Source of the DNA: Lineolata rhizophorae
Taxonomy: Eukaryota > Ascomycota > Dothideomycetes > Lineolatales > Lineolataceae
Assembly: GCA_010093515.1 (NCBI GenBank)
Contig: MU001676.1
Span: 1,064,666-1,128,665 of the forward strand
Direction: 5' to 3'
Length of the DNA stretch: 64,000 bases
Under the pieces are notes generated by a model. The model was given only the letters and a program-made list of their open reading frames with translations, made no database searches and had not been told where the DNA came from. Position 1 is the stretch's first letter; the number at the start of each line of letters is the position of its first letter. Positions 23,095-35,700 of this stretch are shown here, piece by piece. Made by a program: the position numbers and the translations under genes.

Positions 23095-24399
23095 TGTCCA
23101 CAGATTCTATGCAAATTTGCTTATATCGGTGTCTAGGTATTGCATGAACACTCAAAAGTCGATTTTGGTAGAGTGCAGTGAAGTGTCTTGCAGTGAAGTG
23201 TCTTGGTTCATTACCAGCAACATCAGCCCTTGTCTTATATACAAGTCATGGCCAATATTGTACACCAACAGAGCATGCATAGCTACAATCACTTGTCCGC
23301 TTCACACATGAAACCGATGGAAACCTATAGTTCTCCTCATGTAACACCCTCGACATCTCCTGGGGCCATACCAATCACTATTTATGTGCGGTTCTAAGTT
23401 TGCAACTGACATCTGCAGAAATTTTTTTGCATTAACTTCGTTTAGGGGAAACGTATAGGAACACGCAGGTAGACACCAACTGCTTACTCGTGAACACCCC
23501 CCCATCACCCGCTCTCTCTCACATAGGCTTTAATGGAAATCGTCACTAAAATGCCAAAAAGTAATGGCACATGTATCTACAAAAGGACAAGCGAAATTTG
23601 GGATCGATTGCAACGATGGACGCCCGAGCATTGCGAGAGCGTCAAGCGTCAAGTACGTTGACGCAAGAGTCGAATGAAAACATTGTTATTCTGCGCCGTT
23701 GTAGAGAAAATCCAACTGTCGGAGCCAGGGCGGCAAGCGCGAAATGGCTATCCATGCCTTCCGGGGGGTAGGTGAAAGGCTTTCAATGTTCAACTTCATT
23801 GCCCGTATAAGACTCCCCTCTCTTGAAGTGGCATAGCACTGAGATTTCAGAATCGCAATGTATACACAAAACCACGCATCCTTCTAAGCCCACTGTCATG
23901 TCCACAGAGCAATCAACCACTAGGAACAACTCAAAGACATAATACACTCGATTTGCAACACCACACGCTCAACTATTTGTCTAGCAAATAGCCCTTGACA
24001 ATGTACAAACACGATACTACTGCTCTACATAGGCCACACACCACCAGCCCACCACCCTAAAATGCATTCCCACACTTTTACACCCTAGTACTGCCTCAAG
24101 CAGTCAACACGTAAACGTGCGTAGGCCGTGATAGACAGGCCTAATCGTACTTCAGAAAAAAAAAATCGCAATAGAAACACAAAACAAGAAAGGACAAGTC
24201 AATGACCGTCAATACCCAGCTCATATCACCTCACAAGCCTAGCGCACAAAAAAAGAGAAAGAGAAAGAGAAAGGGCTATTACCCAGACGCCCAAATAATG
24301 CAGTCCACACCCGCCCCCAGGCCATGCCCCACGATGTACCACATTCCCCTTCCCCAGCCTCCGCCCTCCTTTCATCCTTCCACCCCCTACCCACCCATC
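23095..24399. other. Intergenic, AT-rich, nothing recognised
   Basis: About 1.3 kb: 5' flank of the hypothetical protein and 3' flank of the RING E3 gene. A purine tract (AAAAAAAGAGAAAGAG, about 24,246) is present. No coding evidence. Confidence 0.4.
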
Positions 24400-27300
24400 C
24401 TACGGCACAAACAACCTCGAATACCCCCCGACCTCCCTTCGACAGCACGCGCACGACACAAAGTTGCGCGCCGCCATGTTGACCCTACACTCGTCGCACG
24501 TCGTCAGGCAGCCGCAGGGCCAGAAGATGACGGTGCGCGGCGCGCTGTGGCACACGACGCAGACGGGACCATCGTCGCCCAGGCCCGCCGCACCTACGTG
24601 CCACGACGCCCCTGCCGCCGCCCCTCCTGCTCCTACTCCTGGTCCGGACGCCGCGCCACTGCGGGCGGGTCTCCCGCCGGCGCCGGCGCCACCGCGAAAG
24701 CCACCACACTCGGCCCGCCGCCGCACGATCAGCTCCTCCAGCACCTTCTCCTCCTCCTCGGGGCTCAGCGGCCCGCTTCCCGGCACTCCACCTACTCCTT
24801 TGATAGGCCCCTCCGGACGCGCCACGCCGCCCGAAACACCGCCAACGCTCAGCCCGGTAGCAGCCGCGCCGAGCACGACTCTGCCCCTCTCCCTGCCGAC
24901 CGCGCGCCGCACCTGCGCGCGCGTCATCGGGCCCGGGGCGCGCAGCCGGCGCGCCAGGAGGGCCGCCTGCTCGCGGTCGTCGGCAGTGGCGGGGTCGAGG
25001 AGGGCGGCGAGGGCGGCGGGGTCGAGAAGGTCCGGGTCCGGGGTCGGGGAGGGGGAGGCACGGGGGCTGTAGCGGGAATGGGGATAGAGGGAAGAAGGGC
25101 GCGGGCTAGATTGGGTGGGTGTACGCTGGCCATCTGTTAGCCAGTCGGCGTCGGGGTCTGGTGACGTCGTGGTTGTCGACACGGCGGAGGACGACACGAC
25201 GCTCGTCGCGTCGTCGTCGTCGTCATCGGCCACAGTCGAAGGCGCGCGGTAATCCCCGGAGGAATCCACGTCGCCCCACCAGCCTCCGGCCTTCCACCAC
25301 TCGTACAGGTGCCTGTTGACAAAGTCATCGTCTGTGGACTGTACGGCGTCGGCGCCGCCGTGCAGCACGCCCGATATAGCCAGCCGGTTTTTCGTCTCGC
25401 GCTCGACGTCGACGTCGCAATCCTCGCCTCCAGCAGCAACGAACCGTCCGTCAGGCGCGAAGTACCAAAACTCCAACTCGCCCGTCTCGCCCGTGCCCGG
25501 AGCGCCTCGTCTGCCATCCGCCATACCTCTCGCCCCAGCACTCCGCATACCCACATCACCGCCCCTCCCCTTCCTTCCCGCAACCCTCTCGCTCTCTCCC
25601 GCCCACCTCACCAGCCACGCCGGCCTCCACCGTCTGCCCCCGAGCCCAACCTTCCCCAGCCCCGCCAGCACAAGCCGACACGCCAGCCCGACCCACAGCC
25701 AAAACGCCGCCTTGCCCAGCTCCGCCACCATTGCCATGCGACCCTGGCGGTGCACGCCGACTCCCTGGCCAACGACGCCCTGGTTGTTTCGTGGTGCGCC
25801 GGCAGGCGCCGCGCCCGGGCCCGTAGTTGCGCTACGTCGTTGGGGCGAGCGCCCGCGCCGCTCCCGTGCGTAAGGAGATACCCAGGCCGCTCCGCCGGCC
25901 GCCCGCGCGCGGATGCGCGTTGCTGCGTCGTCGGAGAAGTCTTCCGCGCGGAGCTCCGTCGGTATGGCGTCGAGGGTTCTCTGGACGAGGCCGAAGGCGC
26001 CGGACCCGGTATCCGCAGGCTGGCGAGCGCGGAGGCGCCGTGCGGCGGCTTCCCTGTCGCGCTCGTCGGCCAGCTCATCCAGGCGCTTGCGCTCAAGCCA
26101 GGTGGCGGCAGGCGTGGCGGGGACGCGAACCGTGGGGCCTTCGTTCAGGTAGACGGTTTCGGACGCAGCCGTTAGGATGGCGAAGCCGGCTTTGAGCAGC
26201 GTCGTGTAGAAGTCGTCGGACCACTGCATGCGCACGGGCGCGCTGGACGAGAAATGCACGTTCGCGTGGAGGTTCTGATAGGCAGAGACGAGGCGGCGGC
26301 GGACAAATGACAGCCAAGACGAAGGTCCCTGTTGCTGCTGTTGTGGTAGTTGTAAGCCAGGCGCTCCGTCCACCTCGTCGGCGGGTGGGAGCGAGAGCGC
26401 CGTCACGATGAGGGCGAGGGCATACACGCATGCGCAGGCTAGAATGCCCAGTAGGATGCACAGGTGCGGAATGAAACCTATGAGGCACACGGTCGGAAAA
26501 CGCACGACGCCCATTTCGGCGAGTTGGAAGGGCGACATTGCAGCGCCGTCATTGGCGCCACTATCGCCACTGGAGGTCGTCGCGTACAGCCGGAAGCAGC
26601 TCCAGAGGAAGCTACTCATGTATGCAATGCCCCAGACAGCCGTGTTAACAAGGCGCAACCGGTCGCGCAGGCCGAGCACGGCCAGCGCGGCGCTGGCCAT
26701 GTGGCTGCACACCGAGATGAGCGAGATCAGGAGCACCTCGGGAGGCACGTTCATAACCTGGAGCAAAATGGAGCGGGTGACGTAGCCCTTGAACGGGTTG
26801 TCAGTGCCGGCCTGAGCGGCGGCGTTATCGATAGCCGTCGTGACGATCTCGAAGGGCCGGAAGACGACGGCCTCAGCCTCGGCAAAGGCAAGCGAGTGCT
26901 CGAAAATGGTCATGCCCGTCTCTGGCAACGGATGCCGACCTTGCAGCGCGCACGCGAGTGTTTCCGTGAACTGGCTGAAGCACAGCGAGAGGAATAGCGG
27001 CCATAGCAACGAAAGTGACCCGGACACTCCGGCGGTACGCCCGTCTTCCTCTGGAGAGGCAATCATATTGACAGCGCGACACGCGGTTGCATCATCCTGC
27101 CAGAAAAGCAGAGCCTTGCTGAAGCGGTAGAAGGAGCCACCCTCGGCAGCGTACCAGAAACCTGCCGGTTGATCGGTTTCCTCCCCGTATCTAAGGGTGA
27201 CCCAGTCCGGCGAAGTCTGGCAGCGAAGGGCTTGCAGGAAGGTTTGAGCTTGGTAGAGCAGCAGCAACAAGGGGCCAATGTAGAGAGCGAGCCGGATATG

Positions 27301-28016
27301 CGCGTTAAGCCGGAGGGGAACTCGAGAGGAGGCGTAGAATTGGGTGCGATTGAAAAGGATACCCTTGTAATAAGGCGGTATGTGATCAGAATCGGGTTCG
27401 CCGCGTTGTGAATGCGGACACAATCGCCTTCATCTCCAAGGCATCGACACCAGGGTGAAGCAGTACTTACCACGACAAACGTAGCAATGGCCCACTTGGT
27501 CGTCAGATAGCTAAACACGCTCCCAAACATACGCACGTTCTGGAAGCTGAACAAGCTCCCGAAGCCCCCCGACGACACCGCCTCTGCATCGGCCACGAAG
27601 GTGCCCGCCCCGGTCATGCTCGGTATGTCGCCGGCACCAGCGCGGCGCGGTCCTCCTCCTCCTCCGGCCACTCCTCCAGCCGCCGAGGCTGCTGCCGCCA
27701 TGGCCGCGCTGGTCACGGCCGACAGGTTCCCGGCGCGCTCGGCCGACGTCGCCTCGGCGATGACGGAGCCGCCGCCGCCACCGCCGCCGCCGCCGGCGCG
27801 CATGCGGGCGAGCAGCGTGTCGACGTGCTCGGGCAGGCGGAGGAAGGCGAAGCTGCCGGCACGCTGGACGAGGCGGGGCAGGGCGAGGGCGAGGTCTTTG
27901 GCGGAGGGGACGAGGGATGCCGACGTTGCGTTTGAGGGGAGACCGGCTGCAGATGCGGACGCGGACGCGGCGGCAGCGGCGGCTGCTGCGGTGGCCACCG
28001 AAGAGGGATCGGCCAT
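24400..28016 (-). CDS. Asi1/Asi3-like membrane RING E3 ubiquitin ligase, 1169 aa
   Basis: Exons (minus) 28016..27471 and 27363..24400; the 107-base intron (GTAAGT..ACAAG) is phase 0 and yields ATFVVGILFNRTQFYASSR. The N-terminus is Ala/Ser-rich, then poly-Gly (nine Gly at 27769-27795). Several hydrophobic segments follow: IRLALYIGPLLLLLYQ, LLWPLFLSLCFSQF, VLLISLISVCSHMASAALAV, FPTVCLIGFIPHLCILLGIL and AFWLWVGLACRLVL. The C-terminal 55 residues are a RING: CVVCHSAP..FWPCGCLTTCDECR..CACCRREV, ending GYSRLFVP. The third/fourth ligand pair is Cys-x-Cys, so all ligands are Cys, as I recall for the filamentous-fungal Asi3-like family. In yeast, Asi E3s degrade mislocalised and regulatory proteins at the inner nuclear membrane; the same role is inferred here. 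The gene is divergent from the GFA-domain gene. Confidence 0.85.
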
Positions 28017-28952
28017 TGTGGGGGTGGAAAGGGACGAAGTAGGTGGTGGAATATCAGCGAGTTGGTGGTGCGGCGGCGGTGGCCGTGGCGGTCATGCTGC
28101 TAGACTTGGTAGCCACGGAGGAGCGGAGCGGGAAGTTGCGGGGGAAAGCGGAAGAGTGAAGCACGCGATAAAGAAAGGAAGCGGCGTCAAACAGAAGGCG
28201 CAAGACGGCCTGATAGGTGAAGAAAGAGCTCGGGAGCAAGCCTATGCAAGTTGGTCGCGGCCGCGCCGAGAGGTCTTTCCTGCCCGCGTCGTCGCCAGGG
28301 GCAAGAGGCGTACACAGAGCGGAACGGACAGTGGGCGGATCTGACGTGGTTCCCAACCGGGCATCCGCGGGCACCAGCCACAAGATGTGCCACAATGTCC
28401 GCCGCAGCAGCACGTGCCAACGCGACTAGCCACCGCCACATCGCCACGCACCACCACCACCACTCTTCCACCCCGGCCTCATTCGCCAATTCAGCAGCCG
28501 CCCGTCCACGCCATCTCGCGCATCCCGGCTATCTGCATCTGCGCATTATTACCACGATAGTTAAGACCTTGTAGTACAAACAGCTTGCCATATTATAAAT
28601 CATCTGCATTGCATCAGAGCCGACGCAGTAGAGTTGTCTACCAATCCGAAGATGCCGCCAGCCGAGGCGATCGTGTCTGCAGCAGATAAGTGACAAATGG
28701 CACGCGTTGCGTTGTGACTCACCGGCCGGCTTGGCGCGCCCTTCTGGCGTCGTCCCGGCACATCGCGCACGTGAAGCCGCGTCGACGTGCCGTCCGGGGC
28801 GGGGACGCGTGCATGGTATAAATAGGTGGTGAAGAGAAAGACGGCATCAGTTGCTTTGTTGCTGCACAGCGTCCTCTATTGCTCAATTGTTAGGAGCGAC
28901 GTCTGGCTCGTGTTGTCTAACTAATTCTAGAATCATTGGCCTCTCTCCTCCA
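28017..28952. promoter_or_regulatory. Divergent promoter region (RING E3 / GFA gene) with TATA box
   Basis: A 936-base gap between two divergent starts. TATAAATA lies at 28817-28824, about 130 bases before the GFA start. TGACTCA (28715-28721) matches the site bound by Gcn4/CPC1-type bZIP factors. Both are sequence matches only; use is inferred. Confidence 0.5.
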
Positions 28953-29675
28953 ATGGAAAACCTTCAAATAGCAGACCTGAACGACAGGCCAATGGTATCC
29001 CACCTCGAGAAGCTCTCCGCCGGCTGCCTCTGCGGCGCCATCCGCTTCACGATCAATTTCCCCCCTGAAGCGCCCTGGCCGCCTTCTTTCGTGCGTCTTT
29101 CTCCCAATCCTCCACTCTCTTCCCTTCCCCCCCTCCCTTCTCCTACGCCCCCTTCCACTCATCCTCCTAACCGCCTACCCACCTAACTGAAACGCCGCAA
29201 GCAGATCGGCACCTGCCAATGCACCCGCTGCCGCAAATTCACCGGCGCCCTCCTCCCACACCTCATCTCCATGCCGAGCACCTCGCTCACGCCGCCCCTA
29301 ACCCCCACCTCCTTCCCCACCTACACCCTGTACCCCTCCTCTGCGACCGCCTTCCGCGGCTTCTGCCGCGTCTGCGGCGCCTCGCTGTCCTTCGTCTCGC
29401 GCGCCGGCGCCGACGACTCCGCCGTCTCGGATACTGTCGAGCTGCACGTGGGCTGCCTGGACGAGGACGACTTGGTCGGGCGCAAGGCGTGCGAGGAGCG
29501 CGACGGGGAGCATGGGATGCGCGCTGTGCGGGAGGGGGGAGAGGTGGGTAGGGACATCGGGCAGTGCGCGTCGCATATCTGGGTGGAGAATGCGGTTGAA
29601 GGGTACAGCGATGCCGGGTGTTTGAAGGGGAAGAAGTGGTGGAAGGACCAGAGCAAGGGCAAGCCTATGAGTTAA
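28953..29675 (+). CDS. GFA (CENP-V/GFA fold) domain protein, 202 aa, 2 exons
   Basis: Exons 28953..29090 and 29205..29675; the 114-base intron (GTGCGT..AGCAG) is phase 0. Zinc-binding cysteines typical of glutathione-dependent formaldehyde-activating-like proteins are present: GCLCGAIRF (Cys25, Cys27), GTCQCTRCRKFTGA (Cys50, 52, 55) and FCRVCGASLSF (Cys100, 103). The C-terminal ASHIWVENA is also usual for the family. The fold binds two zinc ions; most fungal members have no proven substrate, and true formaldehyde or glutathione activity should not be assumed. The ATG at 28953 was chosen because it lies just upstream of the domain and downstream of a TATA box. Length is normal. Confidence 0.88.
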
Positions 29676-30212
29676 GTCGGAGAGAATAGGTGGGGAATGA
29701 GAGGGGCGTGGGTGTATAGTTGATTGAGAACAGCTTGAGAGGTGAGAAAAGCTTTTCGGGGCTGGCGAGACTTGCGTCTCACTACTTAGGTGGCTAGCTG
29801 GGTACGTGGTATATACATGGCCGTCAAGCTGCGCTCTTTAGTAGGACGAGAACAAAAGGCACTAAAATGAAATGAAATCAAGAGAAAAGACATACGTGCT
29901 CCCGTCATTGTAGACGTGCCACATAATTAGCGTCCCTTTGCGGAACGTTCCCACCAACCAGGACAACGCCAACCACCCAAAAAATATACAAACAGAACAA
30001 GACAATAGTACGAAATGAGTAGAGTATGGAGCTTTTAAAACATTCCACACAACTCGCGGCTTCCAAGTCCAGCAACGTCCTCCCTACTGCTTGACCCAAT
30101 AAACACCATTGCGTATCACGTGAAGTCATAGACCATACTAAAACCTACCACCAGGAACCCCTTACCCTAAAGTCTTCCAATCCATCCAATCGTTTTCCAG
30201 TGCCAACCCCCT
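29676..30212. other. Convergent 3' flanks, no gene
   Basis: A 537-base gap between convergent gene ends. AT-rich, with no coding signal; it presumably holds both 3' UTRs. Confidence 0.45.
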
Positions 30213-32717
30213 TCAAAGCGCCGGCATATCCACAAAACTATTCCGATCCAACGGATCGATTCTGGCCTCCTCAATCATGCCCTGGAAGATACTCTCCGCC
30301 GCGACGCTATTCCAATACTGCAAGCTCATCGCCCTCTTACTCACAAACATCTCGTGCGCGACGCCCTTGACCTGGCTGAGCGTGAGCTTGCCAATGGGCC
30401 AGAGGTCGCTGATAGTCTTGAGGGCGCCGACGTCGAGCCGGATGAGCTCCTTGATGGCGGCGTCATTGCCGTCGGCGACGAAGGACCAGTACGACAGGTG
30501 CGCGACGGCGGCCAGCACTACGACGCACGTGAAGAAGGGCGTGTGCTGCTTGATCGGGCACGGGTGCCGGATCAGCCGCGACACGTCCTCGGCCGCCTGC
30601 ATCGCCTTGCTCGTGTGGAACTCCTTCGTGTCCGTGCTGAGCAGCGTTTGGCCGGGCACCACGCACGCCGTGATCTCCTCGACCTCGCCGGTGCCGAGAT
30701 ACGAGCGCGGGCGGTGCAGAAGGATGGTGGCGCTAGCGGGCGGGGGAAAAAGTTAGCACGTGCATCTTACTTTGCCTATCAGGAGATGGATTGCCCCGAG
30801 AGGAAGCGGGAAGCGGGGAAGGGGTCGTACGATGAGATGATCATGTGCGCTTGGAACAGAACCTCGTCGATGCGGCTTTGCGTGCGAACGATCTGCCGCT
30901 TGCCTTCCGGTAGGTGGAATGTCCAGTTTACGATGCGCGAGTCGGCCGTTTGAACAGCCTGAAAGTCGAACTGGCTGGTGCCCGCCACAACGAGTACCTG
31001 GCCAAGGATGCGCACCGCGTCGATCAGGTACGCGAACGACGAGTACACGGTATTGTTGTTGTCGAAGACGGCTTCGTCGTACGCCTCGAGAGTGGCGGGC
31101 TCGGGGATATTCTAAGAATTTGTCAGAGAAGAGGGCAAAAGATAGAAATGAGATAGGAAGAACGCATATTTAGCAGGACTTACCCCGGACATGTAATCCG
31201 CCTCCTCGCACGGCAGAGGTACGTTGGCGGTCACGTTCTGCAACTGAAACGTCTGTTTGCGATTAAACCCCGCAAAGAGCGCATCCACGATGTACAGCTG
31301 CCACCACGTCCTCCGCCAGCTCTCCTCAATAATCCTACTACCGCCACCATGCATAACGGCATAGTTAGCTTGGTTCAAACCGATGTCTAGCGCCGTTGCA
31401 ATGGCCTGGTGCAGGATACGTTCGGCGTGCACGTGATCGTCGTTGGCATGCAAGCCGATGGCGAACAGCAGCGCGGCCTGGACGTAGAAGCCATCCTTGA
31501 CGACATGTGGGTGCGAGAGCGCACGATCAAGCTCGAAACGCAGGGGCTCCGTCGGTCCGTTGGGGAAGTAGCGCGAGCCGATATACTCGATAGCGATGCG
31601 CAGGCAGGGTATGTGACGCGTGCGGCACACGTCCTTAAGCCGTGCCAGCGGCAGCACAAACGGGTGCGAAGGGTAGAAAAAGGCGAAGAAAGCTTCCTGG
31701 GTCGAGTTTGGCAGCTTCTCCTGCAGGTCTGCATGATTGGCCGGCAGCACCAGCCCCGGAGGCGCGGGGGAGTTGCGCACCAGCTCGCAATGTGGCGATG
31801 TGACAGCCGGACCGCTGGCAACGCTGCCTTCGCTGAGTGGGTTTGAAAATCCATCTGAAAGAGACGAGAGCGGGGATTGAAGCCCTTGAGGCGACCGGTT
31901 GCCGTTGACGTGGTCTACGGAGCAGTCGAGTGGGAACGTTAGTGGCCGAGCTCAGTCAGATTCTTGATGGACTCGCCCAAAGTGGGCCTGCGCAGACACG
32001 CTAACAACAGACGTACAGTTTGCGCTTGCGCCAGGTAACGAGGCAGTCGAACTAACAGGCGCACCCGCAGAAGCCGTTGTCGCAGCCGTTGTGTCGGCCG
32101 TTGATGCCATCACAGGCACTTGCTCGACGGGAAGCCGGACGGCCCCAACGTTTACCCCGTCTACCGAAAGGCCTTAATTAGCACTTCTACATTCCAATGC
32201 CCAACTGCAAGCCAACCCATCCAACCCCAGACTTCTCGTCCCGTCTCATCTTCCACTCCAACATGAACCTCACGTCTAATATAAATCAAAGAATCAAAAC
32301 AAGGGAAAGTAAAAACGCACTTAGTGCATTCTCCACCGCCGCCTGGGCTGCGCGCGTCTCTCGCGCTTTGCTGCGCCCGGGTCCTTTCCACCCGCGCCGC
32401 GACTTGACGTAGCGGCAATCCTCGCCGTCCTCGCGACAGCGCGAGCAAGGGAGGCCACCATCGCACTTGAGGTGTCTGCTGCGGCAGACAACGCATGCTA
32501 GGGGCGCAGGGCGCGCAGGGCGGCCTGTCGCGCTGGTTGTGGTGGTGGCAGCGGCGCTGCTGCTGCGATGGCCGTGGCCGTGGCCGTGGCCGTTGGAGTG
32601 CCCGTTGACGGTTGCTGTGGCCGGTGATGTCGCGAGAGGGGAGCGTGCGGCTGTGGCTTCTGCCCCTGAGGGGGCCGGCGCGGCGGTGCCGGCGCTCGTC
32701 AACGTTGCCGGCTCCAT
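30213..32717 (-). CDS. Zn2Cys6 transcription factor with fungal-specific TF domain, 694 aa, 5 exons
   Basis: Exons (minus): 32717..32321, 32172..32017, 31914..31184, 31111..30831 and 30732..30213. The four introns (148, 102, 72, 98 bases) start GTGCGT, GTACGT, GTAAGT and GTACGA, and all phases close. The zinc cluster has Cys75, 78, 85, 91, 94 and 101 (C-x2-C-x6-C-x5-C-x2-C-x6-C), in ACVVCRSRHLKCDGGLPC, with a basic linker SRRGWKGPGRSK. It is preceded by Gly-His repeats. The middle-homology region includes FYPSHPFVLPLARL, SRIIEESWRRTWWQLYIVD and HMIISSATILLHRPRSYL, the last rebuilt across an intron. It is expected to act as a nuclear DNA-binding regulator. Target genes are unknown and no metabolic cluster surrounds it. 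Confidence 0.92.
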
Positions 32718-35700
32718 CTTCGCATGCCTTGGGATGTCGCCGCGCGTGCGATTAAGCGAGCCGGGACAGGGTGAACCAGGCCGAGATATTGATTGAGCAA
32801 CAAATGCGGGCGGATGATTCCGTTGGGAGGTTTCGAAAGGAGGGAGTACGATGTAAGCGTGGGTACGAATACGTCAAGGTATGATAATCGCGCGGTCGGT
32901 ATAGACGGGAGTATGCTGGATTCGCTATGCGGCAGGTACTGCAGTACGGTGGTCGCGAAGGATTGAAGGCGCACAGGCGCTCTGGTCTGGTCGGCGACGA
33001 TGATGTATGGGGGCTCGACGGCGGGTGGCGGGAGGGCCCCGTGGGGTGCGCTCAACAAGGCTGCAGGTGATGGCCCGGCGGAGAGCGGACGATTGGAGGA
33101 CAGGCCGTGCCGCCCGAGGGACCGAGCGAAGAGCCATCCGTGGGTCCGCGCTCGCGGAACCCCCCGGCCCGCGCGCAGCTGGGCCACGGACCGCGTCCGA
33201 CCCGCCGCGCTGGCCTTGGCGCCTTTTTCCGCGTCCGTGTCCGATCGCTCGGGCGGCCCTCCGGCGTGTCGCTCTCTGTCACTGGTCAGGCGTCATCTGT
33301 TTTTCTTGATACCGTGCCCGCACGAACGCCTTGTCTTTGTCAGTTTGCGCTTCTGGCCGTGGCTAGTTCCTTGCGTACATCACGTTCCCCCCAAGGGGCG
33401 GTCCACTAGCCGCTGGCCGCCAAGGACGGCAACCATGTGACGTCGGCGCTCCCCTGAGGCTGCCAGACATCTCCTGATCGGGGGCTAACACCCCCGAGCG
33501 CTTTGTTTCCGTCCCTTAATCACGTCTTTGCAACCTCAATCTAGGTACCACCTCCCAAAGGCCTCGGTAGAGCCTCGCTTGCCCTGTCCTGCAACTTTCT
33601 AGCCCTACCACCGAGTGGGTCTGCACCGCCATGATCACACCTAGGACCCGCCAAAGTCCCACAGCCGGTTTTCCAGCCAAGGCTATGAAGCTTTTGCCTT
33701 AATTCCAGCCATTTCTTTGTATATGTCTCCTAGAGCCAATTCGTCTCGATAGAAAGCTCTTCCTCTGGCTTACGACGACTCTCCAAGTCGCCTCTTTTCT
33801 TATCTTCGGGAAGCACTTACTCCGTGAAGCAAGTGGGTTCTTGCCCTGGTCCCCACGTGGCTCGCAAGTACGCGATCTCCAGGATCATTTTACTCAGAGA
33901 TAAGCCGTATACTCAGATTCAACATCACCGCGAACTCGGTAAGTCGTCCTTACGACGCTTCCATTACGGCCTTTTCATTAAGGAGATCGCCTTCTGGCAA
34001 TCACGTTTCTTCTGTCTTTGATGGATCCCAGATGTCGAAGTCACCATAACCTATATGCAACGAATCGTAACGCAACATTCTTGGCAGCAGTCCTCTAGTA
34101 AGTAGAGATAAGTCTTTTACAAACGTGTCCAGGCAAGCCTCCTGGCTCGAACCTAGGGATGCGAATATTCTAAATCAGGAGCTCCGTACAATCTCAACGC
34201 TGTACATTTAGACCTATGCCCTCCAGCTGCTTTCCCGGGTCACACAACCACGTGCCCGGTTCCAAGATCGAAATAGGCCTACCAGTCCAACGCACAAAAA
34301 GATGGCCGCAAATGGCCTCGCAAGCCCCAGTCACGCGGTTAGGAGATTAGCCGCCTTGTGGCCCGCTTTTGAGGTACGCGAGAGTCTGCCGCCGACAACC
34401 AGGCTCTGACACAAGAGCCTGGCGTAGAGGTTTCTGGAAAACATCTACCTGGAGCAAGCGAATGCTAGAGTCAATGCTATCGACAATTATAATTTCGAGT
34501 TGCTGCAATAAGGCTCTCCTTGTTGATCGTGTACGAGCCACATTGTGACACCTCGGGGAGCGAAGAGCGGCCGACGGACCGATGTTCCAGGGGTCCACTC
34601 CATTCGCGTTACCTTTTCAACGGAATGGGTGACTCCGTACTGCCCTAGGAGCGCCAAAGGTCGTCAGAAGCAGAGCTCTGCTTCGGATGCCGGAGGCTGC
34701 AGTGTTGAGCATGCCCAGAGACTTAGGCAAGCGGAAAATTCTGTTTTGTTGTGTCGAGTGCTTGGGCAGGATCCACCCATGCTCAAGCCTGAGGCTACGG
34801 AGCTTAATGTAAACAAGCTCAATCTCTTCTTATTTTAGAAACAGGAAACCACAACACAGGCATCTCCCGGCCCTCTGAGATGGTTGTGCAGTAATCAATT
34901 GCTTTTGCCCCACCAATTGCTGCAACTCTCAGCACAAGGCGAGTCGTATAGTGTGTGTATATTGGTTTTAGGTGCCTACCTACAACGTAACTCCCCGGCG
35001 AGGTTTTCTGAGCTAGGGCAAGCGAAAATCTGACATGAGTGTCTAGCCACCAAGGATATCGCCTCATGACATGCTCGGTGATGAGCATGCGCCTAGTCAT
35101 TAGGCCTCTACACGTCGGATTTGTGGTAGAAGTAGGTGTGTTAATAGACGCCAACGTCAACGACGGGAGCCGAGCCAGTACACCACTTGTTTTTCAACTC
35201 ATTATGACACCATACAGACTGGTGAACGGCTGCACTTGCGCTTACCATGCAAGCCGGCGAGCGCTGTTCGTCGGATTGGAGACGGCCGGACCCGAAAGGC
35301 TCAATTGCCAAGAGCCTTCATTACTGGAGTGCTCCCAAGACTCTCGCTTGGGAATTCCGACCACGGTAAATGGATTTTTGATTAGCGAAACAAGGCGGGA
35401 CCCTGCTCGGAACATGGGCAAATCATAAAATCACCGGGGGAGTCTATTCAACGCACCGCTCGCCATCCGCATTCCCGAAGGTGGACTTTAATCTAAGCGA
35501 ACGGTGATCATGATCCGCACTATCGCCATTTAGGGCCTACGATCTTCGCAAGGCATCGCTGACTCTGTTCGGATCGCCTACCGATCCTCACCCCAATGGC
35601 TGGACTTCCCGGCAAATTTTGAGGAATATTTCCGGTTATTTTCTGTCTGTTGTAGCCGACTAGGCCAGCACACAACCAGACATTCCCAACTTCCCATACT

